DNA from: Meghimatium bilineatum | Lineage: Eukaryota > Mollusca > Gastropoda > Stylommatophora > Philomycidae | Assembly: GCA_034231615.1 (NCBI GenBank) | Contig: CM067309.1 | Location: forward strand, 32,972,088-33,036,087 | Reading direction: 5' to 3' | DNA: 64,000 nt | Part shown: in pieces, positions 1 to 10,869 of the stretch | How positions within the stretch are numbered: position 1 is the stretch's first letter | How the letters are laid out: each line of letters opens with the position of its first letter | Notes under the pieces: generated by a model | What the model saw: only the letters and a program-made list of their open reading frames with translations | What the model was told of the DNA's origin: nothing | Database searches by the model: none | Made by a program: the position numbers and the translations under genes

Positions 1-469
1 GTGTTCCTGAGGATACTTTAATACTTGTACGGGATGTTCGTTAATGTTGTAATAGTCCTTGTTTCGATTGGTCTATTCTCAGTGACTTGAGTACACAGGC
101 TGAAAGTCTTGACCACGCCACCTCTTTTTTGGGGATGTGGTTGGTCAAGTACGGAAAACCTGTTTACTTGTGTTGCAAAGCGATTCGGTGCTGCTAGAAC
201 AGACCTGGTTCAATTCCCGTCAGCTGTAAGAATTATTTTCATTTATCCTCATGCTTCCTACTTGAACTTACGAGTAGAATTAAGAGTGTTTATCCAGCTA
301 GCTAACCATGGGGACTATCAGCATGTATATCCTTTGACATCAGCTGAGGGAGATGGAGAACTGTGGGTTTGCTGGAAGTACAATGACATGGGTTAACCAA
401 TAACTTCTTTTATTTGACATTTCTTTAGCAGAACATCATCAAGCACTGCTACTCTCAATTCTGTGCAAC

Positions 470-790
470 CATCATAATTCCTCCAGTGTCATATTAAGGA
501 GGTCCTTTTCTTCTGTGCTCTTACACAAACTCCTTCAGATTAACAAGATGTAGTCCAGAGAATGGAATGCACTGTGTCATGGCTTGCAGATTGGCAATGG
601 TATCTGGGCCATTTGACCTGACACATTTGATTTTAGCGTGGCTTCTGCATCACTTGACCCTCTAAGGGATGTGACGGCCAACTCCATCCCCAAAAACCTG
701 AGGTACCTCTTACGACATGCATGGCATGTAACAGTGTCACTATTATTTTATCCCCTTTCAGACCGGGTGAAGAAGATCTTTTGCCAGAAT
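470..790 (-). mobile_element. SINE family A, old copy
   Basis: It matches the family at CTCCTTCAGATTAACAAGAT, GAGAATGGAATGCACTGTGT, GGCCAACTCCATCCCC and CTCTTACGACATGCATGG, with many substitutions. Confidence 0.8.
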
Positions 791-959
791 CTTATTTGCC
801 TATTCATTTATTACTACAGATTAACCACCATCTTCTATGAGATTTCTGCTTAATCTCCCCAGCATTAGGGTGTGACATTAGGTAGCACAAGTTAGGTCAT
901 ACCTTTAAGTGACAGAATACAACCACTGCCAATTACACCTTCGTCTAGATAAGTCAAAG

Positions 960-1900
960 GGAAAACGAATCAAGCGTAGAAGGCCATGGATGGCAGAGAC
1001 TAAAGACACACTGCGAAGAGTATGTGAATTGGAAGAAATAGGAAAGGGCAGTGAAGGGTGGAGGTAGACACTGAGAAGAAATCATTGACTAAAGTAATAA
1101 TACAACTAGATAAAGCGTGTTGAAAATGGAAGGGTGTCAGGGCCCAGGTGACAGTGCATGAACTCGCCTAGTTACACTCGAAACCACAAGACATGATTAT
1201 ATACACAGATGGCTCCATTAACAGAAACACAAATAAAAGCGGTTGGGGTTTTGTTGCCTACAGAAACGGCGTGAAGTTGGTTGAGAAATCTTCAGCATAT
1301 TCCACTGTCACATTGAGCATGAAGATGGAGATAGAGAGAGTTATAGCAGCACTTAATTGGTTGATAACTGATACATCAACACACTTGGCAATACTCACAG
1401 ACCCGCAAAGCATGCTGCGATGCTGCACAAGATAGAAAAGTTCATGCTGAGAAAAGAATGGTGGGACTCATTTAACAACGCAGTTGTCCAGAGTATTACA
1501 TGGATATACTGCCCTGGTCATGCTGGAGTCAGAGAAAACGAGAGAACCGACTTATTGACAGGCAATACGGCGATATATGGCACAGTGCTGAGAAGAGATA
1601 AAGCAGACTTGATGAAGGCTGTAATAAATTCATTTCAAGATGAAGATGATGTCAATGAGGCTGAGAATGTACACATACAGAGAATGAATATTAGAAATGG
1701 GAGTATCTAGGGGTGAGGGAAGGAAAAGTAAATTTTTTGTAAAGTCCTGAAGATCACATGATCAACACCTGACCTGGACTCTGAGTCTACATACACTAGG
1801 ATGACAGCTAGAACGGAGGGAAGAGCACTTATTGGAATGCCCCGCATGCTGTGAAGCCAGTTTCTAATCAAGAACCCCCACTTGTCAATATTTGATGTAA
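960..1900 (+). pseudogene. Non-LTR retrotransposon 3' end with RNase H (type 1)
   Basis: A reverse transcriptase C-terminal remnant (RRRPWMAETKDTLRRVCELE) is followed by an RNase H domain starting IIYTDGSINRNTNKSGWGFV (1193-1420). A frameshift near 1420 moves to the next frame, which carries WIYCPGHAGVRENERTDLLT. A Cys-rich end (LECPACCEASF) lies near 1828-1860. RNase H catalytic landmarks YTDGS and the E of MKMEIE are visible. It resembles the I/Nimb type of non-LTR element. Broken and surely inactive. Confidence 0.85.
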
Positions 1901-2354
1901 GTAACACTGAAGCTTAACACATTTTGAAATGTTTGGTATTTTCTATGTCCCTTTTTGTATTATTAAAGTAAGTGTTAAATATCTGCACTGAATGAATCAT
2001 CAATCGAATAAATCCACAGACAAAAGTCCGCAAGTAAAAACTACAAAGAGGAGATCATAGAAGCTCAAATTCAAGGTAGTAGTGTATTTGTTATCCTCTA
2101 TTTTATTTCATGTTTTGATACAGATCATAGATTGAGTTTGATTAATCCATTCGCTTGGAGCTTTTTCTAGTGCTCTTTGGGCACTTTTCTTCTGTGTTCG
2201 TTCTCAATCTCCTGCAGATTAGGAGGATGTAATCCGGAGACTGCATGATCATTTGGGTTAAACTGTAAAAGGTAAAGGTAATATGAGTTATAAACCAGTT
2301 TCATAACACATGGTTTCCTATAAGTGCTCAGCTGTCTAGTCAGTGGTTGACCAG

Positions 2355-2545
2355 AAACCCCCATCGAAGATAGATGTGTCATATTATTGGCACAAATAAA
2401 ACGGCGAAATAAATGCATTTCCATTCTCTGGATTAAACTCTGCTTGAAATCTAGTAGGACCATTGTCCTGCTGCAAGAGAGATCCAGCAGGAGTTTTGGA
2501 ATGAACACTGAAGAAAAAGACCAGAAACAGCCGGAATAGGGTCGT
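2355..2545 (+). mobile_element. SINE family B copy
   Basis: It starts near CATCGAAGATAGATGTGTCA and continues ATTGGCACAAATAAAACGGC, ATCTAGTAGGACCATTGTCC, GAGATCCAGCAGGAGTTTTG. The family shares its 3' end (CTGGA..TACATCC...GAGTTTGAGAATGAA) with family A. Confidence 0.78.
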
Positions 2546-2684
2546 CGACCACACTTGCTAAATAAATATGACACCTTTCCTCAACCTTTCCAGAGTTTGA
2601 GACCTGGTAACAGCTTCCTGATGTCTGGTTTAACCATGGGAGTCATTTTTATTTCAAACCACGAATAATGAATGAACTCATGTG

Positions 2685-2850
2685 ATGTTGGTGACTCACA
2701 AAGCCATACTAAATTGGATGTGTTGTGCTGAAAGGAGCAGATATTTCAGACAAGCTGTAAACCTTGATTTGGCAGATTCTGTTCTCCAGCATACATCCTG
2801 CTAGTTTACAGGAGTTTGAGAATGAATACGCAGAAGAAGAAGTAACGGAT
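2685..2850 (+). mobile_element. SINE family A, 3' half
   Basis: GTGACTCACAAAGCCATACT, then GTGCTGAAAGGAGCAGATAT, and an end of TACAGGAGTTTGAGAATGAA plus GAAGAAGAAG. Confidence 0.75.
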
Positions 2851-3049
2851 CATGTCTGGAATGTGTGCCTAGCAATGTTTACAGGGCTCATAGTTTTTAA
2901 AGAATTGTCTGATCATAATTTTTTAGTAGTTTGTGACATCATCGCAAAATGCAATTGTTTAGTAGTTTGAAGTCAGGAGAAATAATCATTGAAAACAGTT
3001 TTTTTAAACACAGACTTATTGTAGGAGGTGGGTAGGGGTAGGGATTAGA

Positions 3050-3300
3050 ATTAGTTGTAGGTAATGGTAGGTCCCATGGCAGCAACCTGCCATCGAGGAT
3101 GAATATAACTTCATGTACTAAGCCGCAGCAAGTATTAGATTTGGTGGCCAGTTCCCTTTCTTACTGTCCCTACCTCCCCTAACTCATGCTTCAGGACCTA
3201 ACTCATGCTTCAGGAACTCATTTACAGCTGAGTCAACAGGAGAAGTGGTCGTAACAAGCAAGAAATTACAGCAGGAATTTTTGTTATTCCTATGATCTGC
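3050..3300 (-). mobile_element. SINE family D, partial
   Basis: TCCCATGGCAGCAACCTGCC, TACTAAGCCGCAG, CCTACCTCCCCTAACTCATG and TTTACAGCTGAGTCAACAGG are shared in order with 33615-33935. CCTAACTCATGCTTCAGGA is locally doubled at 3177-3215. Confidence 0.78.
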
Positions 3301-3450
3301 TGGTGCCCAAAAGGAGATCGAAGTATAGCAACACTGTGATATATTCATGTCATAAGAGACAGCTAAGGAGCTTTAGGGGTGTACTTTTCTATCCTATCAC
3401 CTGTGGCAAAGTGACCATAAAGTCATGTTGAAGGATGAGTCTAAAGAACT
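3295..3450 (+). mobile_element. SINE family A, diverged 5' half
   Basis: AGTATAGCAACACTGTGATA, CATGTCATAAGAGACAGCTA and GTGACCATAAAGTCATGTTG follow the family order, but many bases differ. Confidence 0.55.
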
Positions 3451-3774
3451 GAGTTCATTATGTGTGGTTTACAGCTTATTTGTGATATCTAACCTTTCTG
3501 CAAACACATCCTGACTTCTGAGTTACTTTAATATTCTATGGGATGGATCAAGCCAACCCCAAAACTCCTTATTTATCTTTTACAACACACATGACAGGCC
3601 ATTGTTTTGCTATTCTGTGCAACACTTTAAGATCCTGTCAACATACTGGGGGTGACTAAATCTTCATATCCATGACAAGGGGCTGGCCTTGATGTGTACT
3701 GACCCAAATAAAACATTAATTAAAGTCTATATTATTAATTTGAAGATTTGTCAGTACTTTTTAATTTTCAGGGG

Positions 3775-3985
3775 GATCTCCCTAGCATAATGGTTAAACT
3801 GTTTGCCTTGTGATCAAGAGGTCATGAGTTCGAATCCAGCTTGTATCGTCTTGTTTACAGGGTTTATTTTTTTCGGAGATCCCTGTGGATTATCGTTTGA
3901 ATCTATGGAGTTACGTGCTATGAGTGGTACTCTCTGCAAGCGGCATGCCACTTCATTGAGAATGATGAGTACATATGGAAACCAA
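3775..3985 (+). mobile_element. tRNA(His)-like SINE
   Basis: CCTAGCATAATGGTTAAACT (A box) and GAGTTCGAATCC (perfect B box) bracket a GTG in the anticodon position. The body holds TATGGAGTTACGTGCTATGA, which recurs as CAGAATTACGTGCTATTGTG near 11710 with a following AGAGGGAGACGGAG. A related copy may lie at 185-365. Confidence 0.65.
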
Positions 3986-4365
3986 GTACAGTGAAGTCAA
4001 TCCTCTACAACTTTTGAACCCTTTTTTTAATTTTTCTAATTTTCAGATGATGGGAGAAACAAAAGATAGAACAAACTGCAGATAAACATCAACAAATGAC
4101 TTCATTAGTGGAATATGAAGAGTGGAAAAGAAAAATATTAGCTAGAGCTACTGAAACCTCTTGATGGAGCTTTATTAACCCTACTGCCCATGAGTGGAAA
4201 TGTGATAGTATCTGGTTACGGAACCCTTCACAGGCAGGGGGTTTCACAGTAAGAAGTGACAACCTTTCACAGATAGCGAGAGATGGACGGCGTGAAATGC
4301 AACACATTGAATGTTTTGCTCTTGTGTAAATGTTATCACTACGGACACTGGTGGCACAAAATGCA

Positions 4366-4485
4366 AAGGTGTGTTTATCTAAGAACATGGCAAGCGACGA
4401 TTAAACCCAAATGTGTGTTTTTCTAAGATCATGTCAAGCGACGATCAAGTGCAATGTTTGTTTACCTAAGAACATGTCAGATAAT
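4366..4485 (+). repeat. About 56-bp tandem repeat, 2-3 copies
   Basis: TAAGAACATGGCAAGCGACG recurs as TAAGATCATGTCAAGCGACG and then as TAAGAACATGTCAGATAAT, in steps of about 55 bases, just before the unidentified ORF at 4538. Confidence 0.8.
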
Positions 4486-4537
4486 AGACAGACGGGAATC
4501 ATACCAGGTAGAAGCTTTATGGTTGGTCTGAGGCAAC

Positions 4538-4837
4538 ATGGGTTTATTGTATGACCAGAAGGATCAATTTATGATTGTCCAGAGGTTTTTCTCTGGGGAA
4601 ATGAAAGCTTTTGATTGGTTGGAAGTTTGGAGGAACGAGTGGAGGAGGAAGAAGGGGATTCGATTATCGACTGCCGAGACGGGCGGTCGCATTTTCACTC
4701 CTGAGGGAAAAGTTCCTAAACCGCACAGGCTGTTTGTCGTGGAACGCAGGCGTACAGTCATAGGGCTGTCTAGAACTAGTATTGGAAAAAAAGTCAGATT
4801 AGAAATGAAAAATGAGATGTCTTATGATTCTCATTAA
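4538..4837 (+). other. Unidentified 99-codon ORF, possibly part of an LTR or unknown repeat
   Basis: The frame is rich in Arg/Lys/Glu (EVWRNEWRRKKGIRLSTAET) and more G+C-rich than its surroundings. I do not recognise it. No introns, neighbours or second copy are visible in this window. The GC shift, the preceding tandem repeat and later AATAAA-like sites would also fit a solo LTR, but no TG..CA boundaries with duplications were found. It is not called a gene. Confidence 0.25.
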
Positions 4838-5357
4838 GTTTATACCGTAACATGTGCTTATTCATTTAGAAGTGTTAGAGTTTATTAAGTAATGCTTTGA
4901 CCATGCACATTTTATATTCATATTCTGACGTTCGTCTCAGAGATTGTACTTACTCCGGAATTTGATGATCATATTAAACGTCGTTCTTATATTGAGACAA
5001 GAAGTGTCTTTGTGATTATTTGATGTCAAGAAGAGTTCCACAGGTTTAGACCTGGCCACAGCACCAGAGGTTCCAGAAAGGATCTTGTCTGCAACGCTTG
5101 ACAAGCATCTTGTTTTATTGTCACGCTTATTTGTGACACGGATTCAGATTGTTCTATTGTCACACTAAAGTGATGACACTAGCATCGTCACTTGTTATTA
5201 TTCTGTCAATGAAGATTTCAATTTGGTACCCTTATGATCCTGACGGGTGTAGGTTTAAAGATAGAATGGATATTTAAATTAAATAAATTTGTTGAAGATT
5301 ATATGAAGTATTTTCTTTTCTTTTTTTTAACCACATTGAATGACAGGAGTATATCAA

Positions 5358-5470
5358 AGAATGATTATCACAGAATGAGAGATTGACATCACAGAATGAG
5401 AGATTGATGTCATAGAGTGAGTGGTTTATGTCACAGAATTAGAGACATGTCTCAGAAATGAGAGATTTCT
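5358..5470 (+). repeat. Degenerate tandem repeat of a CACAGAATGAGAGATTG motif
   Basis: Four to five imperfect copies, each about 22-28 bases, of CACAGAATGAGAGATTGACA lie next to a hAT-like terminal sequence at 5480. Confidence 0.75.
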
Positions 5471-5479
5471 TCTACATCA

Positions 5480-5660
5480 CTCTGATTCTCAAATATTTTT
5501 GAGTCATGACCCCATTTTATAGAAACAAACTGATCTGTGACCCTATTTTACAAAAACAAAGTTACCCTCTACCCCAGTACATTAAAACAAGATCATGATA
5601 TAGTTAGAATAAAACATTTAAAAATTTCTTTTTTTTTGTTTTTTTTTTTGCATCATTACA
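5480..5660. mobile_element. Possible hAT MITE end
   Basis: TGATTCTCAAATATTTTTGA and GTCATGACCCCATTTTATA resemble the 5' end of hAT-type MITEs (GATTCTCAA...TTTTTGAGTCATGACCCC). The other end and target duplications are not seen. Confidence 0.4.
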
Positions 5661-5949
5661 GGCGGTCAAAAAGCTGGCCTGTGCAAAATTTAACATGAAC
5701 TAGGAGACTTTCAAATTAATTAAATTGCCAAAACGCAGTCTCTATGATTCACACATGATTTCTTTCCTATGCAAGTTTTATGAAGATGCTGCTTTATCAT
5801 TTTCTACTTGGAGGCTTTGAATAGTTACAAGGGAAAAGCAATGTCAATATGCTTGAAAACAAGCAGAACTACAGAAGATAGTTCAACACACCATTCACTG
5901 CCTTAGAGTCTCATCCGCTTGGGATTTTCTGTCGGGGTTTACTCCCTTC

Positions 5950-6530
5950 TCTAAATATATATTTTATTAAATAGCAAGTCACTATTGTCTTTACTCTGCT
6001 TTTGCTGTAAGCCGTCGCAGGGTTTAATGACGATCGGTTTTTGGGCCATGTCACATTTGGTCGCTTGATATGCAATAATATTATGACATTTCAGAATGTC
6101 TGTAACACCTCCAATCCACCATCTTCTTGGTCTTTCTCTGTAACTTGCTGTTTCTATTTTCATGTTGCTATTCTCTTGCCACTGGCCAATAAGGATTCAT
6201 TCTCATAAGTGGCCGAACCATTTCTGTCTCTTTTTTTCAATATACTTGACCACAGATGTTGTTCCAACAGTTCTTGAAATCTCTTTTTGTTCTGTTTGCT
6301 GCTTTTCTTAGACATCTCATTTTACACATAGTAAGCTTTCTCTTTTGTTCTTTAGTTGATATGAAGATTGAATTTATGATTTGTCTTTTGCTTTCCATCG
6401 GGATAAATGTATGTTTCAAAATTGGTGTACATTCATAATTCACATAGTTGACTTTTGAAATTATTATCTCAATCTCTCTATCCATTCCGTTGTCTGTATA
6501 CCCAGTATCTAAGATATTTTTGACTACAAT
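5950..6530 (-). pseudogene. LINE reverse transcriptase C-terminus, decayed
   Basis: KRKLTMCKMRCLRKAANRTK and RPLMRMN.YWP remnants with several stops on the reverse strand. It is collinear with fragments at 16370 and 62345 (for example CTCCAATCCACCATCTTCTT against CTCCAATCTACCTTCTTGTT). Confidence 0.75.
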
Positions 6531-6537
6531 ATAATTC

Positions 6538-6612
6538 TTCTGCGTTCATTCTTAAACTGCTGCAGATTAGAGGTTGTATTCTGGAGAACACAGTGTGTTA
6601 TGTCATGGTTTA
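6538..6612 (-). mobile_element. SINE family A, 3' fragment
   Basis: TTCTTCTGCGTTCATTCTTA to GTTATGTCATGGTTTACAAC is the family 3' end, joined directly to a reverse transcriptase tail on the other side. Confidence 0.7.
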
Positions 6613-6795
6613 CAACAATACTGCAGGGAACTGTTGAAGGTGGAAGAAGCAGAGGAGGACAAATAAAAACATGGACAGAAAACATCAAGGACCGGATAGA
6701 ACAAGATTTTTCCTCAATCCTCCGCATCGTTGAAGATAGAAATTATTGGAGGACTTTGCTGAAGCATCGAATGTGGTACCCCTACAACCCTGGCC
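6606..6795 (+). pseudogene. Reverse transcriptase C-terminal remnant
   Basis: TILQGTVEGGRSRGGQIKTW, TENIKDRIEQDFSSILRIVE and DRNYWRTLLKH match the C-terminus of the element at 41270. Confidence 0.8.
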
Positions 6796-6799
6796 AATT

Positions 6800-7148
6800 A
6801 TGGTTTTATAGACAGATTAAGACAAAATACCTTAAGGGTACCTAACTGCAATATATAATGATTTACCTAACTCTATCCTCAGTGGTGCAAGATTTTATTG
6901 CGGTTACCAGAATGTCACAACCACTAACGATAATCAGCGCCATTGAAATGTATAACAACAGGAGTAGGCGATTTGTGGTAGATGGCATGAAGATGTAGGT
7001 AGAAACAGTCATTTAGTGTTTTGTCAGGTTCACCTATAGGTATATATTTCATGTCACAGCATTTACAGATAACGTAAAAGTTATCATTTGTAATCATTTA
7101 TGTTGCTGGATTTACATGTAAAGACATCGTCAATAGTGGAAGTATCAA
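6800..7148 (-). mobile_element. Penelope-like element copy, left part
   Basis: It is collinear with 54790-55090: a TTAAGGGTACC block, CAGCGCCATTGAAATGTATA, CAGGTTCACCTATAGGTATA (the YIG region in reverse) and GATTTACATGTAAAGACATC. It is interrupted at 7149 by a LINE and resumes at 7546. Confidence 0.8.
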
Positions 7149-7545
7149 TCAATCAATATCTCTAAATGCTGTGGCCCGTGTTTGCCTTACCACGTCATGG
7201 GTAGAAGAGTTCTCTGGAGATAATCTTCCTGTGTGCTGTTTGTAAGCTTGTTCTTGTGTCTTCTTTGATTTCATTTTGATCCATCTTTTACATGGTCTGC
7301 CTCTGGCTTTATAGCCGTTATGTTTATGTGTCATGGCCATCTGTAGCATGCTATCTGTTGGTAGTCTGGAAGTATGTAAAAACCACTTGATCTGTTGTCT
7401 TTTGATGTGTTCCAATACTGGTATTGTTGTGGTTAATTGTCTGATGTTATTTTTTCTAATTCTATCTCTTAATGACACTCCCAGTATTCTTCGTAGACAT
7501 GTCATTTCTGCTGTTACTATTTTTCTTTTGTCCTGCGCTGTCATT
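7149..7545 (-). pseudogene. LINE reverse transcriptase C-terminus inserted in a Penelope-like element
   Basis: The reverse strand has an open frame: KIVTAEMTCLRRILGVSLRD, RIRKNNIRQLTTTIPVLEHI, KRQQIKWFLHTSRL and ARGRPCKRWIKMKSKKTQEQ. Both flanks are Penelope-like sequence that joins up when this block is removed. A likely duplicated target is AATAGTGGAAGT against GATAGTGAAAGT. Confidence 0.82.
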
Positions 7546-7660
7546 CGATAGTGAAAGTGGCATTAGGAAATGACAAGGAGCTGATTTACACTGATTCTGC
7601 ACCGTTTTTGTCTTATCCATTTTGTTAATAGTAGTAGGTATTTGTAATACATATTTACTT
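7546..7660 (-). mobile_element. Penelope-like element copy, right part
   Basis: ATAGTGAAAGTGGCATTAGG and AAATGACAAGGAGCTGATTT continue the Penelope-like sequence broken by the LINE at 7149-7545. Confidence 0.75.
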
Positions 7661-7984
7661 ATTCACTATAATTACTTCTGTTCTCATTAATTATTCACTA
7701 CGTCAGGTCTTTTTACTATTGTAACAGAGCTTCCAGACATTTTTGGACAAATTTAAACAAAATCATATGTGAAAGATATGCTTTCAAAATAGGCAAAAAA
7801 TTGCCAAATATTTCTTTTTTTGCATTCGTTCTCAAACTCAATTGGTCCCTATTGAGGCTAGCACTGTGTAGTGGTGATGGGCTTACTTCAGCCATCAGGG
7901 GCTAGAAAGTAATACCACAGTCCTGCCAAAATAAGCAATGTGCTGAAAATGGAGGCAACCAGCCAAAAGGCGCACAATGAATCA

Positions 7985-8995
7985 GGATGCCACGCGCAAA
8001 ACACAATGGAAACATGTCAATATCTCATAATGGTTATGGTGCCTGCCCTGTGGCAGATTTTCAGGCAGGGACAATGCCGGGTCCTATACCTCAAAAGGGC
8101 ACAACCTCAATTACTGGAAGTCCTTCTCAATTGCCCCGGGGACCCAGGAGGCAAGGGAATAGAGCTACTGGCCAAACAAACCAACAAACAATTAAAATAA
8201 TGCACTGGAATGCTGAGGGTGTCAACAGCAAAAGAGATGGATACAGTAACAAATTTTGAGCTTGAAAATATCCTGAGTGAAGAACAAGTTAATGTATGCT
8301 GTATTCAAGAGACACACTTCAGCAGCGATATATCCTTTAAAATCAGGGGCTACCGATCAGACCGAAAGGAAGACGAAAGGGTGGAATTTTGACACTTGTT
8401 AAAAACAATATCACTGCATGTTTGCTGGAAGTGTATATGGAGGATGCAGAATATCAGATGCTCCACCTAAAGACAGACAGTACAGAATTCCATCTCCTGA
8501 ACTACTACTGCCCAAGTGATAGACCATTGGCACTAGACACAATCCCAGAAAAAGAGAGACTTATGGTGTGTGGTGACTTCAACAGCCACTCACAGATCTG
8601 GGGCTATGATCACATGGACAAGACAGGTGAGGAATTTAGGAGCTGGCAAGATGAAACTAATCTCATACTTATTAACCAGCCAGCAGACTCACTAACCTTC
8701 TACTCGAGAGCATGGCACACCACCTCTACACCAGACTTGGCATTCCACTCACCAGGCCTTGAATGGAACATCACACGTGTCGTTGGAAAGCAGCTTGGAG
8801 GTAGCGACCACAGACCAGTATTTTTGGAAATCCACAATGAATTTATCAAGGCCAGCAGCACACTCACTAGGTGGAACAATAAGATGGCAGACTGGAAAAT
8901 GTACCAGCATTTAACCAGTGTTCTAGCTAAGGACATGAACATGGACAAAGACATCAATAGAGCAGTGAGTGAATTTAATAGATGTATACTACATT
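7985..8995 (+). pseudogene. Non-LTR retrotransposon ORF2 start with endonuclease domain
   Basis: This is the apurinic-like endonuclease of a non-LTR element. It opens with IKIMHWNAEGVNSK (frame at 7987), shifts frame near 8240 to NVCCIQETHFSSDISFKIRG (Gln-Glu-Thr-His active-site block), has a further break at 8390, and then runs open to about 9000 with LMVCGDFNSHSQIWGYD and GGSDHRPVFLE. The N, E, GDFN and SDH catalytic motifs are all present. The reverse transcriptase is missing. Jockey/I-like affinity. Confidence 0.88.
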
Positions 8996-8999
8996 TATT

Positions 9000-9780
9000 G
9001 TCTATTGTCTTTCCCCGGGTGGTTTGTGATCCACTCTTGCCGTTAAGCGTAGGGGTGATTGGAGCTTGAGCTTGCGTTCTAAAATGTTGGGCGTGGAATC
9101 ATTTCAATATTCAAATCGTTGGCTGTTTGCAGCACAAGCCATGCTTTATGGGAAAGTGCGTTGTTTTGTAGCAAGAGCATAATTTGAGTGTGCTCTATAC
9201 CTCGTTTTCTGGTCAGACTTTCTTAGTTTGGTATGGGGATCAACGTAGCAATGGCCCCCTAGTCGTGTTGCAATGAGTCAGGTAATTTTTCAATATGACA
9301 CATTTGACGCCCCATACAACAATCAAAATCACTTTTCTTGATATGCGTTGGTGATGATAATTCTAACAGACTCCTAGAGTATGCTGAAAAATGATCTCTG
9401 GTTTCTGCCCTTTGCACCACATTCTGCATTGAAGAAACATAGATAGATAGTACCGCTGGAACCACGTAAAATGGGGAGCATATTTACCCAGCGAACCACA
9501 GGAACAATTAGCATTAACCCTTCGACATTTGCTGGGAGAGACTGAGCACCTATGTGTCTGTCAGTCATTGCTCATCATCATTATGCGCCATCTTCGCAAC
9601 GAAAGTTGGCTGCAGCGGACCTTCAACATCCTGTCTCTTGCCTTGGTTATGCACCCTGACAGACTGTAACCTGTCAATCTCGGGATATCTCTCTCCCACT
9701 TGTATCTCTGCCTACCCTTGCTCGCCTCCCCTGAACACTACACTCAATCCAGTAAGGTCTGCAATAAGGTGTCATGTCTT
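9000..9780. other. Decayed repetitive sequence
   Basis: No intact frame. CTCTGGTTTCTGCCCTTTGC and CTGCATTGAAGAAACATAGA recur in altered form at 26518-26570, so this is dispersed repeat DNA. A reverse-strand peptide (ILLLQNNALSHKA-like, near 9140-9180) might be a transposase fragment, but I cannot support it. Confidence 0.35.
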
Positions 9781-9784
9781 TTAA

Positions 9785-10450
9785 TATGTTCCAAATACAT
9801 TATTTGTTTTATTGTTATTTATTTTAATAGTTTTATTTTTTTAAATACAAAATATTAAAAACTTTTTTTGTTCGCTTTCTTATCTTACCACAAAGTTCCC
9901 CCTATTCTTATACATACATACATATACACACACACATACATACATGTGTGCGTGCATTTTCATTATTACATGATGGTCAAATAGTCCCTTATGTAAGCTT
10001 AAATATATGTATTGGTCATCAAGAAATAATTGTTATCAAAAATATTTATGTAATAAATCTATGTTTTGTGATCCTCATGTTTCATTATTACATTGTTTGT
10101 ACTTCACTATTTTATTATTATAGTTATTTTTTTTAAAGTACCCTTATGGTTTGTGTGTTTGTTTGAGGACCCCAAGAATTGCCAGTGATTACCTCTTAAT
10201 TCCTATGTGCAGTGGGGTGGTTTTTCTGAGCTTTTTTTCATACCCAGGAGGCTTCAGCTTTCGGCTTATTACAATGCCTTTTTAAAGAGATTTCTACTCA
10301 GAGAGGGTCTATTGTATAGATGTCATGCTACAAAGCTTCCATAAGAGAGTCTTAATATAACGGTATGTCATCTACTAATGTTTTCTGTTGCATTGGTGGT
10401 ACCCTTATGGTGATGGTGCTCGTCTTTCAACGGCGGACATGAATCCAATT
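9785..10450. other. AT-rich intergenic DNA
   Basis: Low-complexity T-rich DNA with a small (CATA)n/(CACA)n stretch near 9910-9945. I see no gene or defined repeat. Confidence 0.5.
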
Positions 10451-10454
10451 TTGC

Positions 10455-10725
10455 TCTTGTTCTTCTGCGTTAATTCTCAGACTCCTGATCAGCATTACGT
10501 AGTTCGGAGAGCTAAATGCATTGTGTTATAGCTTATATCTTAGCTGCAGTATCTGCGCTTTTCGGTCTGTCAGATCCTACTTCAGGATAGCTTCTGCGTC
10601 ACTTTGACTCTTTTTGGAATGAAACAACCAACGTGAGCCCAAGACCTGCTTATTCGCCTCTTACAATATGATTGGCAGGTAGCAATGTCATCTTTCTTTA
10701 CTCCAATTTATGACTCCGGAAACAC
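10455..10725 (-). mobile_element. SINE family A, old copy
   Basis: The copy shows TTCTTCTGCGTTAATTCTCA, CTGCGCTTTTCGGTCTG and CGCCTCTTACAATATGATTG in family order. It is strongly diverged. Confidence 0.75.
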
Positions 10726-10869
10726 TCGGGTGACAATTTGGTTATATCATCAAAGTTTTTAACCATCAGATGATAATAACAGAAAACGTGTTCTGGTAAT
10801 CCAACCACCACGAATTCAAGAGTATGTATTTAAAAGTTAATTAATTAGTTAGTCGTTAGATCATCACCA

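Noticed and set aside
3775..3850. tRNA-His gene
   Set aside because: Good A and B boxes and a GTG triplet, but the ends do not pair into an acceptor stem and it continues into a SINE body seen elsewhere in the window.
8389..9069. Host nuclease gene of 226 codons
   Set aside because: GDFN and SDHRP motifs fit an endonuclease, but the upstream frame, frameshifts and HWNAEG start are those of a non-LTR retrotransposon.
9100..9250. Mariner-type transposase fragment on the reverse strand
   Set aside because: A stretch vaguely like the DNA-binding/catalytic block was read, but it is short, has stops and lacks inverted ends.
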